Program-made: the position numbers and the translations under genes
The notes under the pieces: model-generated
Told to the model about the DNA's origin: nothing
Database searches by the model: none
Seen by the model: only the letters and a program-made list of their open reading frames with translations
From: Zonotrichia leucophrys gambelii
Taxonomy: Eukaryota > Chordata > Aves > Passeriformes > Passerellidae
Length of the DNA stretch: 64,000 nt
Assembly (NCBI RefSeq): GCF_028769735.1
Contig: NC_088169.1
Span: forward strand, 45,041,229-45,105,228
Reading direction: 5' to 3'
Shown: positions 25,701 to 38,397 of the stretch, piece by piece
Layout of the letters: every line of letters begins with the position of its first letter
Position numbering within the stretch: position 1 is the stretch's first letter

Positions 25701-28019
25701 CAGCACATCCGTTTGATCCCTTGGATCTTCAGAAATTGATAAGAAATAATAATAAGAAAAAGAGAGAGAAAAGGTGTTTGAATACAACTATTTATGAATT
25801 TTATTAATTTGTAATTGTATTTAAAATGCTTCTCTCATGCTTTTCTTGTTGATTTGTTATGATGTAATCTAGATCCACAGAATATATCCAGCCATATTAA
25901 AATTTAGCAGAGTTATAAGAAAACAATAGATTTTAAATTAATTGGTGTTCTGAGCAATAAAATCAAACAAATAAACAAGGAATAACCATGATTTTAGAAA
26001 GAGCAAAGATCTAAAGTTTGGAAGGGATTCATGTTTCCTCAAAGGGATATTATGCCCTATCAGTCTTCTGTTCAGAAAGATTAATTCAATTATATTACCC
26101 TATGCCAGGGACAGGGTAAATAAAATTTCATAAAAATATTATTCTTCCTTCCTTTCACCTACTGCACTTAACAAAGGCAATAATATCTAATTTAAAAAGT
26201 TCAGTCAAACTCACCTTTGCTATTGGATGGTATTTATTGTGTCTCTCCATGGCTCCTGTGCCTGTACAAATGTCACTGACTCCCTAGGGTTGTGGAGTGG
26301 TTCAGATCATGTACCACATTTTATTGAAATCCTTGCTGGGTAGGAAACAACTGCTTGAATTCACAATCTCATTTTAATAGCAGCTAAACATTCAGTAATG
26401 TTAGCTTATGGTGGGATTGCCTTGAAAGAGAAGTAACTTAAAAATTGAGTCATGGAAGTTCCATGAGCCTAAGCTGACATAACTCAGCTTTGCACCTGCA
26501 CTACTCACTGTAAGCCCTGTCAATCTATTGATTATTTTCATAAGAGATTTATAATATCTAAAGAGTACATTCACCAGTTAGGCAGCTATACTTTTCTAAC
26601 TTGAAGTCATCATAAATTGAAATTTCTAATGTTGAATAATTTTAAAAAATCGTACACATACCTTTTGACATAATTTGTTTGCAAAAAGTCACTTTGAATG
26701 GACTAAGCTGTGAACCAGCTCTTTAGATGAAACTATATGTCCTATTCTTTGTTAATGTCACTGAGAGATTGGATCTGCCTATTTAAATATCTCATCTCTT
26801 CTGTGCATTTATCGATAATAGAGTGCATAAAATACAATTATATTGGAATGTTACCTGTTAAAACGAGAGCAGGTTTGAACTTCAATAAGATATTTAATTC
26901 TTAGAATTACTGGGCTCTGTCTTATCAAATTAGCTATCTCCTTTCTTTCATACATCCTAAACCACACCCCCTCAAAAAATGAGAAAGCCCAGATAACCTA
27001 AAAAATATTTAATAAAAAACAACTGTATTTTGCAGTAATTTCATCACAGAATTGTTAAGATTTTTTTAAATTTTCCAAATACAACATTTAAAGATACCAT
27101 ATTCAAATGTTTAAGTGCTAAAGCTGTGCAAGATATGGCAAAGATAACAAGATGTTTCAAGTACACTAGACAGCAATATAAGCAATTGCTATAATATAGC
27201 TCTGTAGCCAAAGATAGCCTCTCTGTGTATCTAATGAGACTTTAATTAGCTTCATAATCAAGCCTTGTTTTTGATGAAGCTTGTAATATGAATTGAACAG
27301 CATGATATTTTTGAAAGAATATGCATAATTTAATTTAATAATATTCTTTATTAGAGGAATAGTAGCCAAAAGTGCATCAGTAACTGGAAAATTCTGTTCT
27401 GTGATATTTGAATTTCTTTAATTCAATTGGCATAAATTAATACATGCCATGTTACTAGCAGCTTTAAATAAAGGATCTGGCTGTTACAGCTGTCACCTAA
27501 CTGCACAGACCACTTTATGAGACAGAAGGTAGCCTTGCCTTTACTAATCTACAGGTACTAAGCTATTCTACATTTTTGATCAGTCCTACTATCCTATCAC
27601 CTAAGGATGAAGTTGCTTATATCTTAACTTGGCTTTTAAAAGGAACTCAAAAGTTCATGCTGCATTTTCACTCTGTAGGATAAAAAAGCTTTTCCATTGA
27701 GAAGTTTCTAAGATTGCTCAGGAAGTGAAATGACAGGAATTTTCCTTTCCATTGATTATAAAGGAAAGACATATGTGATATTGCTGTATTTTCAGAAGGT
27801 AGAAGAATTAAAGTAATGCACCATCTGTGGTTAATTCTATTTAGAATAACATTTTAGTTTCAAGGGAAAAAATCATAGCTTCTAATTCAAAACATTATAA
27901 GCATTCTTGGTAACCCAAAATGACTGTGGGGCTGAGTAGTACAAATGTTTTTTAAGGCTGGAACACTCAAGACAGAGTCTCTGTTTCCTCTTGGCTCTTG
28001 CCATTTCCCCATTTCCCTT
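22715..28019. other. AT-rich single-copy DNA without genes
   Basis: No coding exon, RNA gene or dispersed repeat recognised over more than 5 kb. A T-rich run lies at about 24677-24692 and a perfect hairpin at 25639-25667 is listed separately. The 27400-27510 part, with TTAATTCAATTGG and CAGCTGTCACCTAACTGC, has the look of a conserved noncoding element, but this is only an impression. Confidence 0.6.
25639..25667. repeat. Perfect hairpin, 13-bp stem, 3-nt loop
   Basis: TGATTAATGGATC (25639-25651) and GATCCATTAATCA (25655-25667) are exact reverse complements separated by CCA. The stem contains homeodomain-like ATTA cores on both arms. No U-run follows, and this is a eukaryotic context, so it is not read as a terminator. 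Confidence 0.85.
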
Positions 28020-28761
28020 GCATTCTGCAGGGAGAGAATGCTGTACCAGTGTTGATAAGAAGCTCCCTTTTGTCTTTGGTTTTTTGGTTGGGCTTTTTTT
28101 TTTTTTTCTTTTTTTTTTTTCTTTTTTAGTTGTTTACCTTGGGCAGGTTTTTCCTAGAGGTTGCTTTTTGCAGTCCTGGACTGCTACACAGCAAATTCCG
28201 TGAGGCCATGTTTACAGCCGCTCCATAATGTATTCCCATCCATACTCCATATGTTATTCCCATCCATACTCCATATGGTATTCCCATCCTGCCAGCAGCA
28301 CCCAGTGGCACAGGAAAGTCCAAATCATCCCAGCTGGCTGCCTGCTGCTTCTGCTAGCAGCAAGATGAAGTCCCCCCATGCATTTCAGCTGTTTAGTGAA
28401 TTTCAGCCACTGGAATGTGCCAGTTGCCTTCACCATCCGAGCTACTGCTGCTGGAGGGGTCAGAGGGAGGAAGGCTTCCACCATCTTTATCCCCCCACAC
28501 ACAGCTGTCTCAGCAGGTGCCATCTTGGGTGAGGAGTTTCTCCGCCATTTTGAGTTTCCCTTTGTTCTTTTTAGCTTGTGATTAGTACTGTTACTTTCCT
28601 TTCCTGTTGTTATTGCAGAGATTTTTAGTAAACTGTTAATCTTTTCACTTATATCTACTCGTATTTTTTTCTTATATTTGGTGGAAAGGGATTGATTAAA
28701 ACTAAAGGGGAAGTAACTCATTTTGAAGTGTCCACCTCTTAACTTGTCTTAAACCAAGAAA
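28020..28761 (+). mobile_element. ERVL-like LTR with internal minisatellite
   Basis: The right end, from about 28580 to 28761, closely resembles the 3' part of an avian LTR: TTATTGCAGAGATTTTTAGT with AGTAAA as a polyadenylation variant at 28628, then GGTGGAAAGGGATTGATTAA, then a terminal segment ending in CTTAAACCAAGAAA. The middle holds GC-richer sequence with YY1-like motifs GCCATCTTG (28519-28527) and CCGCCATTTTG (28542-28552). A T-rich run lies at 28097-28128. The left limit is a guess, because the expected TGT start matching the end's inverted repeat is not visible; the copy may be 5'-truncated. Open frames of up to 155 codons here are LTR sequence. Confidence 0.6.
28231..28289. repeat. 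24-bp minisatellite inside the LTR
   Basis: TATTCCCATCCATACTCCAT plus ATGT/ATGG forms an exact 24-bp unit at 28231-28254 and 28255-28278 (one difference), with an 11-bp third start at 28279-28289. It lies in the U3-like part of the LTR at 28020-28761. Such tandem units in LTRs often carry enhancer sites. Confidence 0.9.
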
Positions 28762-30708
28762 ATAAAGATAAGATTTTGTGACATTTTTACCCTACTATCT
28801 TTTAGAAAATCAACAAAACATTTAATTCTAGGCTTCTAGTCATCTGTAGTGGTTCTTCTTGCTCTCCTTGCTTCTGTTTGAGACTTTGAAAGTACAAGTT
28901 TGTTTTACTATGGTTACAAGAATAGTTTGGTTCAACTGTTCTTTGCTGCAGCAAAAGGGTAGTTATTAATGTGACTGCACCCACTTTAGTTTCCTGTACC
29001 TTCTGCAGTCCCCTCCACTCCTCTGGCAGACTTTGCACCCTTAAACATTCCTACATACTTTCATGCTTTGTTCCACAATATGCAATGTGGATACTCCTTG
29101 TCCTCTAAGAATAATTCCTCTGAGCTGTTATACCACTGTGGGTTATTCCAGGCACAGAACTACAGAAAAAGATAAGGAAAGAAAGGAAGAAAGTAGAAAA
29201 AAAGGAAGAAAGGAAGAGTATTAAAATTGAGATCTCAGAGTAACCAGAAGGTCCCCAGAGGAGATTAGGAAATTTCCTTGTCTACTATTCAAAAGAAAAT
29301 TCAAATAATTGTTTTCATATATTTTTTCTCTATCAAATGACAGAACTTGTAAACAACTCACTGTTTTCTGTTACATCTCAGAAAAATTAATTCTTTTGAT
29401 AATAGAAAGGGGATCAGAATATATAGTTTAAAACTCTTCAGCAGATAATGAAATAATAACAGCAAGTAATAGTGGATTCCAAAATATTAGAGATAGAGGG
29501 ACCTTCCCCTTTAAACCTTCAGGCCATTTAAACCTATTTTATTCTTAAACAGCGAGCCATAGCTTTTATGTTTTGTCTCCTGTGTTTATAAAATACAAAA
29601 ATATGTTACATATTTATATAATATTGTATGTGTGTGAACACTATATGTAACTCTCTATGTAGAATATAACTGGCAATGATAACATAGTAACCTTAACATA
29701 TTTGACAGCGCTTCTTTCCTATATATTCACATTCACACTTAAAAACAGTGCTGGGAAAAACTGACAGTACATTGTAAATACCTTAACCTGCAATTTTAAC
29801 ACAGAGCTGGCTGCTAATAGCTAGAGTTCTGTCTCCATCCATGTTCTTCTTGACCTCATGCTCATTCCTTCTGTGAAGCAGGAAATGAGAAAAAAAAGGG
29901 GATGCAGTCTGTGCTCAAAGTCTATGGCAATCCATGACAGCTCCAGCAACAATTGTTACTGTGCAGAAGATTTGTTAAAAACTTTTTGGAACAGAGTATG
30001 TACATATGGCTGCCTTAGAGAGAATTTATGAGACAGTCATTTGTCAATTTCTGTAGAATCTTCCTGAGTACCTGATCATCTATGGAACAGAAAGGAGGAA
30101 GGTTATTGAGGTAATAGATATACAAGGACCTTATTTAAATTCTTCTCTGTTGTCAGACTTCCAATATAAAGTTTTATGGTCCAGCTGTCATACAAAAGCA
30201 CCTCTCCAGACCATTATTCCAAATACAAATCATCCTACATAACTGTTTCTGTGAAAACTTCCACTTACAGTGCAGGCCTACTGGTTCAGTGGGACCGTGA
30301 CTAAACTTGAGAAGTCTTCTTGTACAGGCAACATAAGGTCTGCATGGGGATGATGCCTGAAGACAAGTAGCCTTTAGGAGAATTCCAGAAGCAGTATTGA
30401 GAAAGACAATACTGCTCTTTTCCTTGTTGAAAGAGCAGGGAATGAAGGTGCAGAAGCAGTACTATCCTCAAAATGGATTGAATAAAGCACTGAGCACCAT
30501 TGAAAGGCAAAATTTGTGCTCTGAAAATTTAAGGACAGCTATAGCTTTGACCAATAATAATTATGTTGGAAGAATGAGTTTCTGCCAGGTCTGGTCTGAA
30601 AATGAATGGAAGAGTTTTCAAAAGGACCCAAGGCCAATAGGAATGTTACGCATGAACATTAATAATTAACATCATTTCAGAGGGAAGAATGGAATATCAT
30701 GAGTTCTA
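28762..30708. other. AT-rich single-copy DNA without genes
   Basis: No gene or dispersed repeat recognised apart from a purine-rich tract listed separately. Short frames around 30301-30669 show no domain resemblance. Confidence 0.6.
29164..29218. repeat. Purine-rich (GGAAGAAA)n-like tract
   Basis: Almost pure A/G with repeated GGAAGAAA and GAAAGG units. A homopurine simple repeat. Confidence 0.8.
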
Positions 30709-31004
30709 GAATCACAGAATCATAAAGTGGTTGATGTTGGAAAGGACCTCTGGAGATAATAATTTCCAACTCCTTGAAGCAGAGCCACTTACAACCAGTT
30801 GCCCAGGACCATGTCTATAATGCTTTTGGATATCTCCAAGAATGGAGACTCCGCAATCTCTCTGACAACCTGCACTAGTTAGTGTTCAGTTACCCTCAAA
30901 GTGAAAAAGTGTTTCCTGATGTTCAGAGGGATGGATCCTCTTCCATTTCAGTTTATTCCCATTACCAGTGATCCTGTTATTACCCATCAGACACTGGCTC
31001 CATC
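30709..31004 (-). mobile_element. CR1 copy A, 3' part (interrupted)
   Basis: Minus-strand CR1. On the plus strand it begins AGAATCACAGAATCATAAAG, the 3' tail, and runs through GATATCTCCAAGAATGGAGA and TGTTTCCTGATGTTCAGAGG to CACTGGCTCCATCTT. At that point the sequence switches abruptly to plus-strand CR1. The remaining part of this copy resumes at 31968 with the expected next segment (CTTTGCAACCTCCCTTTAGG, then TATTTATATACATTC). The two parts are therefore one old element split by a later insertion. Confidence 0.9.
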
Positions 31005-31967
31005 TTTGGGATCAGTACAGTTTAATACCTTTATCAACAGTATGGATGGGATAGACACTGGGATCTATGCATCCTCAGCAAGTTTGCAGATGACATCAAG
31101 TTGATTTGTGTCATTGACACAGCTGAGGGAAGGAATGCCATCCAGGGGGATCTGGATAAGCCTGTGAAGTTGGCTTATGTGAACCTCATAAGGCCCAACA
31201 ACACCAAGTGCAAGGTCCTGCACCTGGGTCTGGGCAATCCCTGATACCAATAGAGTGCAGGGGAGGAAGGGATTCAGAGCAGTCCTGTGGAGAAAGACTT
31301 GAGCCTACCTGTGGGTGAAAAGCTGGACATGAGCCAGTAATGTGTGCTTTCGTCTCAAAAAGCGAACTATATTGTGGACTGCAGCAAAGGAAGCCTGGCC
31401 AAGATGTCAGGGGAGGTGATTCTGCCCCTCTATGTCTCTCCCTGAGACCTCACCTGGAGTACTGCATCCAGCTCTGGAGCCCTCAGTACAAGCAAGACAT
31501 GAACCCATTGGAGCAGGGCCAGGGGAGAGACACAAAAATTATCAGAGAGATGAAAAATGTCTCCCATGAAGAAAGACTGAGTTGGGGTTGTTCTTAACTG
31601 GATCCCGGATCCAGAAGAGAAGGCTCTGCGATGGCCTTGCTGTGGCCTTTCAATGCTTGAAAGGGGCTTCTAGTGGAAAGAGTGGGACAGATTTTTAATG
31701 GCACCTGTAGCAGTAAGACAAAGGATAATGGTTTTAAGCAAAATAGGAATAGACATGGGGATGAATGTCTACAATGAGCGTGGTGAGTCGCTGAAGCAGG
31801 CTGACAAGAGAGACAGTCGATGTCCTGGCACTGGAAGCATTAAACCTCAGGTTGGGTGCAGCTCTGAGCTACCTGATCTGGTTGAAGATGTCCCTGCTCC
31901 TTGCAGTGTATTTAAACTAGATGACCTTCAAAATTCCTTCCAACCAAAACCAATCTATGATTCCCTG
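31005..31967 (+). mobile_element. CR1 copy B, inserted into copy A
   Basis: Plus-strand, 5'-truncated CR1 of about 960 bp. It starts inside the RT domain (LGSVQFNTFIN-like, from about 31006). The F-A-D-D catalytic box, with following I-K-L, is encoded at 31083-31103. It then runs through the C-terminal RT region (HLEYCIQLWSPQYKQDM-like, about 31455-31503) and ends in the CR1 3' untranslated region and a decayed tail (CAATCTATGATTCCCTG, 31951-31967). Stop codons and frameshifts break the frame, so no active enzyme can be made. It is flanked on both sides by ATCTT (31002-31006 and 31968-31972), which may be a short target duplication or microhomology. Confidence 0.93.
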
Positions 31968-32190
31968 ATCTTCTTTGCAACCTCCCTTTAGGTATTTATA
32001 TACATTCATTGATAAAATCTCCCTGAAGCTTTCCTTTTCTAGGCTGAAGAGTCTCAGCTCTTTCAGCCTTTCTTCCCTTTCTTCACAATCTGTGTGGCCT
32101 TTTGTCGGACTCTTTTGGGTATGTCCATGTCTGCCTTGATCTGAGGAGCTCAGACTTGGAGACAGTACTCTAGGCACGGTCTCAGCTATC
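31968..32190 (-). mobile_element. CR1 copy A, upstream part (interrupted)
   Basis: Continuation of the minus-strand CR1 that starts at 30709. The minus strand encodes an RLKELRLFSLEKE-like segment, a CR1 RT C-terminal signature, followed by a YLKGGCKED-like stretch. On the plus strand the segment ends near AGACAGTACTCTAGGCACGG, which corresponds to the region of CR1 where the QLWGPQHKKD motif is encoded. The element is 5'-truncated here. No functional protein. Confidence 0.88.
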
Positions 32191-34662
32191 TGCTTCATAA
32201 ATATAAGATATTTAAGGAAAATGTTTTGTGTTTATAACAGAATTTTAGGTCTAGATAAGAATAAAAAATAAAATAAAAGGTAAAATGAAAAGAAGACTTG
32301 GGTTGTTGCAACTCTCTTAGGGATACATAAGATCTCTAGAAAAATCATTTGTAGCCCATGCAGTACCTCTGGTGTTAAACATCAGAAAGTCGTATCTGCT
32401 GAGAAAAATGTTATCACTTAATGGGTGAAGAGGAAACAAAAAGCCCCAGGAATTAATTTGGCATAGGAAATTAAAAGTGTGAAAAATCACAGAGAAACCT
32501 TCCTAAGCAGCTGCATGCTCCTCAGCTGTTAAAAGTTGAGTACCACTTCCCTAAATGAAACTCAAGAATGATCTCCTTTGAATGGCTTCACTTATCAATT
32601 TCAGTCAGTACAAAAAGTCTGTAACCTCATCAAAATGTGATACACTTATTAATGGACAAATACAGTACTCCAGATGATTGATTTTTCAAATATCCTCTAC
32701 TCTTCTCAAAGGCAAACCAGCACTATGATATTCACAGATGCAGACCAGCTGATTAGTTTATGGGCTTATTAGTTAGAAGTGAGATTAAATTATTATTTTC
32801 AAAGAATTGCTCTTGCTACTGAGTGGTATGTCTAGTAAAATACCTTAAGTTCTTGAATACTGCACTGATTTGTGGATTCTACCGGAAAAGCTAAGAGGAA
32901 TGCTCTGCATTTAAGTCATTTTGCAAAGAACTGTAATGGGGAAACAAGAAAATTATTAATGCTAAATTCAGAGTTTCTCACTTAGGCAAACTTGCATTAC
33001 AACAATCAGGAGTTTTGCCTACCCCCACCCCAAAGTAGTGGGGCATGTGACCTTTTTCATCTTTTCTTTCCACACAGTACCTGTGTAAGAATATTCCCAC
33101 TAGATTCAGAAAACTTTTTATTTCTACTTAAAAAATTAAAAATCTGAACAAAAAAATCAGGATGTGCTTGAAGTCTGGAACAGCTGAGCTACATGGTGCA
33201 AAGCTGTCATTTCCTACACTTCTACCATTCACATTTCAAGTGATCTGTATGCTGAGGCAACTGTTCTAAGCAAATGATATTGATTCAGCTGCAAGGATGA
33301 CATGAAAACATCCAGATGGCATGCATGCTTTACATTATAAACATTGGATAAATCATAACTTAAATATTCAGAAAGGTGGTCACAGTATCTTCTATGTCAG
33401 TAAATAGGAAAAAATAGATTGGCAATGAGTTTTCAAAATAGTCATATTCCTTCCTTGTTTGAGAGACATGGGTGTGCATGGTCTATAATTAAGATTTGAA
33501 ATCTGTTCAGGTTCAGCTGAACTAATTATTGCCCCTTTCTGAATCTAATGTTATTGAAATTAAATAAGAAGGAATTGGGAGGGGATTTTTTAATCAGCTG
33601 TCATACACATCTCCTGAACAAAGATCCTATGTAATGAATGAACTGAAAGTAATTTAGAAAGAAATTCTCTGAGGAGGAATTCTTTTATCATCTACAATTC
33701 ATGGTAGTAAAAGGGATGTATTATCTTATGCTACCTACCCATCCAGTAATTACATTCAGAGGACACTGAAGTCTTGTCGTTCTGTGCAAAAGTCAAAACT
33801 TTTAAGTTCATTCAATTGCAAAACCTGACATTTTGGAGAAGGCAGGGAAAACAGCCTGAAAATAAGTAGTTTGTAAAGAAACTGATGCTTAAGAATAAAC
33901 TCCTATAGCAGGAAAACAACACTGGATACTAGCAACTAAGGAAAAATAAGTAATCCACCACAATTCTTGAGGTGTGAGAACTGCAAAGAAATAAAAAAAA
34001 AGCTAAATGTGTCTCAACGAACATTTAATGTCTATTGAATAGTGATAGTGATATTTTAATGACAAAATTTGGTTATTGGATACTCCAGTTAGTGACAGTA
34101 CAACCCATGCCTTTTTGTAAGCTAAATATCTTCTTAAGGCAAGATTATTTAGACTTGAATGGAACACTTAAAAATATTCTTCTGCAAACACTATTTTATT
34201 AATTGTCATTAAAATGATTAATAGTCTTTTGTTTCCAGAGATTATTCAGTAATTTAAGATTAGTTTCAATACAAAAATAATATATTGCAGTAGACAGACT
34301 TTTATAGTTCAATTTTCCATCAATCTTGTGGAATGGAACAATTTCTTATTTTTGACAACCATTTGACTAAGGAGATTACTGTAACTACTTTTAAGTGCAT
34401 AGCTGATGTTCAAATAAATTATTTATTTCCTCAAACACTCAATGCATTTTGAAGCAATATTTATTATGCACAGTATTAGGACGACAGTTTAAGAAGTTTT
34501 ACTCATTTTGGATAAGCAGATTATTAGAATAAAATTTGATGGGATCTTTTGTGTCTACATGGAGCATAATCCAAAAGGATGTTCTGTCATAAGAGTTCTT
34601 ACCCTTCCTGGTTTAATGTTTGAAAAATGCTATTATAACAAACACTTGAGAACAGAAAGATA
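32191..34662. other. AT-rich single-copy DNA without genes
   Basis: No exon, RNA gene or dispersed repeat recognised. Sequence such as TAATTATTGCCCC and repeated ATTAAAA gives a generic AT-rich impression. Confidence 0.6.
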
Positions 34663-34847
34663 AAATCATAGAATGGTTAAAGTTGGGGAAAAAACCTTAC
34701 TCAGTACACAAAGATCATGGAGTCCAGCCTTTAGCATCCCACTGCCATGTTTGCCACTAAACCATGCACCCAGGTGACAGCAGAACTCAACAGCAGCATT
34801 CAAAATTTGAAACGCACCCTCCTCTCTTCCCAAGCCCCCCAAAATAT
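34663..34847 (-). mobile_element. CR1 3' fragment
   Basis: The left edge AAAATCATAGAATGGTTAAA is the CR1 tail on the minus strand. The following ATGGAGTCCAGCCTTTAGCA and GCCACTAAACCATGCACCCA match the subfamily whose 3' region contains ACTAAACCATG; the copy at 60806 belongs to the same group. It is severely 5'-truncated, about 185 bp, with no coding capacity. Confidence 0.85.
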
Positions 34848-37800
34848 ACATTTATGCTAAATCTGGATAACAAACTTTGGAGCTAAGTGTTCATTAATGA
34901 GTCACTGATAGGTGAAAAAACCTGAATGCTCAAACAAGACATGGGAAGATGTTGCAGTGGTGATCTTGTTTCCCTCTTCAACAGAGAGAGAATCCTTCAC
35001 TGATAGTGTGGGTAGCAGTACAAATCTACCTTCTCCTTGGCTGCTGTCTAATTTTATGCACCTAAACTAGATATTGAATAACAGGTCTTTGAATTTTGTC
35101 CTCTTCTTCTCAGTGTCCCTCACAATATTTTGTTATATCTGGCCAAAGAATAAAGATTACAAGAGTGTTTATAGAATCAAGGACAGGGCATTTCTTGGTT
35201 TACCTTCTCCTTGGAGTAACATCAGCTGATAAAAATGAATTGTAAAAAATTCATAATTTTTGCATTTTCTTAGTAACATCACTGGAATTTTCCTGCTCTG
35301 GGGATTGAAAGCTGCATTACATTAAGTGTTCAGATCAAATTATTTTACCAGGAGAAAGTTTTTCTTACCTGTGGCTATAATCCATGGATTTACCTATTAT
35401 AAAAGTACAATTAAGGATTATAAATGCATCAGCATTCTTTAGCTGAAGAGTGAAGGAATCTCGTGGGTGGAAGGAAGCTTACTTTTTTTAACTTAGGAGA
35501 AGTAAATAATGGTACTATTCCATAAAAACAGTATCTCCTATTTGGAAGAAATAATGAATACTGTTTTTACTGTAGTAGAAAAAAATGGTATATCATAGTA
35601 GAAAAATAAGACGAAAATAAATCCAAGTGAAATAAATATTTGGAAACATTGAGTAGTAATAATTTATTCACTGTAAAGATAACATTAATGAACGTTACTG
35701 GATACTTTTATATTGCAATATTTCCATGTATTTTCTGTAGTGGAATTATATGCCATTCATATTTTAGATAAATCTTGATAAACTGACAATAAAAAGAAAA
35801 ATAATGATGCTAGCTGCAATATCTCATTTTCAGATTAATTATGCAGTAACTACTCTCAGTAGTAATTCTGGAGTTCCAAAGTCTTTCAGTGTTTCAATAT
35901 TTTGTCCTTTTTTTGTGATTTAATGCCTCAGTCATCCCATGTGATAGGAAAATCTTATTTTAAAAAAGATGCAAAAAACAACTTTCTGTATCAAAATGAC
36001 AGAATAAATGCTATTTCTAAGAAAGATTTTTTCATTATCATGATGACTTACATAGATTGTCCCTGCCCTTTACTCTCAAGACAGTTTTGATGGAAAACTT
36101 GCAACTGCCCCAGGTTTTGTCTTTCCACCCATCAAGACTCATTTCCTTACTCCTACAATGAGTAGGAATTTCTCATTAGATTAACAAGTTTCTCAACCTA
36201 ATTATAAAAAAGTTCAGCTGAAGCTCCCAAATCTGCTAATTTCAGATTGAATTGATTTTTATTATATTTTAAAATTATATTTTGATAGTTCTTTTTGAAA
36301 GTCATAAATCAACGTTACCTCAACAGCTCATCCTATGGTATGAAGCTAAGATTCATATTTGAAATTCAGTATTAGACTACAGAGAACAGGCAACAGTTCT
36401 AATTATGTTATAATTATATGGCATATAAATGTTAATATATATGTATATATTAATACTTTCTAATTGGATTACAAGATCTGAATTATTTATTGACTATACC
36501 AAAAGAGCCTATTCCAAAGTACATTAGCACCCAAAGCAACCTCAGCATGACAGTCTCTACTGGAGTAAGGAGAAGATGGGCAAATGAAAAAAAAAATTAC
36601 TTTTGAAAAGAAACACGGTGGGAATTCTGGAGCTTTTTCTTTGTCTTTCCTTGTCCTTATTTCTGCAAAGAGGACCAAATCTTTCATTTATTTAAAAAAA
36701 AATCCCTTTATTACCGTATTTGTGGTAATTATACAGATTTTATTTAGACCAATTTTAACTTGCATGACTCAGAATTAAGGAAAGATTCTATACTTATGAA
36801 GCTTGACCATCATTTGACCATGACAATAACATAGATTTAAATAGCCATGTTTTCTTTATTTCTGTCAGAATCACAGAAGGAGAATAATGATAACTTTCCT
36901 ACTTGTATTACAGAAATGTTGACTGTGTTCAGCAAGTTCTTTTTACAGCATCTTTAAATATAGGGCTTTGATACAAGGCAGGAAGAGATTCTGTGCAATT
37001 CAATCGGGTTATGTGAAACACACTGCATTTTACAGAAGCAGTTCCAGATCACGTATTAAATAAAACATAGAGTAAATTCCTTACATAACTATTATTTTTT
37101 CTTGAGAGAAGGAGATATTTATTTAATGCTCTTACTGTTCATACCTCAAAAATCTGACTTCAGAGGAAAGAAAGCTAAACATAGTGTTTTGATGATATCT
37201 TTGAAAACAAAATTTTCGGGGGTCAGATCTACTATGAGCTTTTTAATTTTCCCCAACACAAAACCTATATATGGATGGAAATAACAGCATTGCATTCCAC
37301 TTCAGTCAGCAGTATAAACAGCAGGATTTGCACTTTTATGCCAGCAGTGGATGCCTTTGAGTTTCATTAACTTCCCATGAGCTTCTGTGCAGAATTAATG
37401 GATTAGGAATTCATCTTCAAAAGCCTAAACTGTTCTGTCTAGGCTGTTTTCTTTCCTTGTACCATATTGCCTGAGTTATGATAACCAGAAATCCCTGATC
37501 CACAGTAATCAGCTGTCAGGCTACTTGATTTAGAAATACTGGACTCAGGATTTCTTTTCTACTGTTGTTTTTACCACCTCCTTGGCCTGCTATAGCTCAT
37601 ATCTGTAAATCTCATGGTCTCATTATAAGCCCCATCTTTTCCTGTGCATCTTTAGAGAGGCTGGATGAAATGCATTAATGTGATTGCTCTGTTCTGGTGG
37701 GCACACATTTAGAGAGGCAGGTTAATCCAGTATGTGGCAAAGGTATGGATAATCTCATTTATGTCAGGGGTGTGAGGGATTAGAATCCTTTGGATTGTAT

Positions 37801-38338
37801 TATTTTAATTAAAAAGAAATAATCAGCCACACATCATGTTAGATGAAGCCTAAAAATTCTGTTAGCAAGTGCCAACCAGCCAAGTCATTGTTATGCAAAG
37901 GATAAAATGTAGTGGCTTCAATAGTGTTTTCTACATGCATAGTGGGATAATCTAAATAATGGCTAATTTTTTAGGCGTATTCATTTCTCAAATAATAATA
38001 ATAATAATCATTAAAAATTCAAATAAATAACTTTTTTATTATAATTAGATTTACCATAAAAAGTTTTAAAGTTCACAGTTTTCATTCTTCAAAAGCAATG
38101 TGTAATGAAAGATATGCCTTTGTATTATTTGAATATTGAAAGCCAAAATATGAACTTCATTAAAATTACAGTTTCCCATTGCAGCTCTAATGGGCTGCTA
38201 ACAGTTTTCATTGCATTTATTTGAATTAAAATAGTTTTAAACAATAATAAACTTTATGACGAATCGAATCTATTATCAGAAATATGGAGTAGGTGATTCT
38301 ACACTTACCTGAAAAAATATTAAAATTGAATGGATTTC
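34848..38338. other. AT-rich single-copy DNA without genes
   Basis: No gene or transposon recognised. The 14-mer TACCTTCTCCTTGG occurs at about 35028 and again at about 35201. The 37970-38270 stretch is very AT-rich, with an ATA trinucleotide run at 37993-38007 and many ATTA cores. Confidence 0.6.
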
Positions 38339-38397
38339 AATAGAATAGAATAGAATAGAATAGAATAGAATAGAATGGAATGGAATAGAATAGAAGT
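38339..38397. repeat. (TAGAA)n tail of a CR1 copy
   Basis: About eleven TAGAA units, some changed to TGGAA, directly abut the 3' end of the CR1 copy at 38398. The CR1 3' tail is normally a short ATTCTATG-type repeat, so this is an expanded and shortened version of it (TTCTA on the CR1 strand). Length variation between individuals is likely. Confidence 0.9.

Noticed and set aside
28126..28721. Several frames up to 155 codons, one with repeated Gly-Val-Trp-Met-Gly
   Set aside because: They lie in the LTR at 28020-28761, and the peptide repeat reflects its 24-bp minisatellite.
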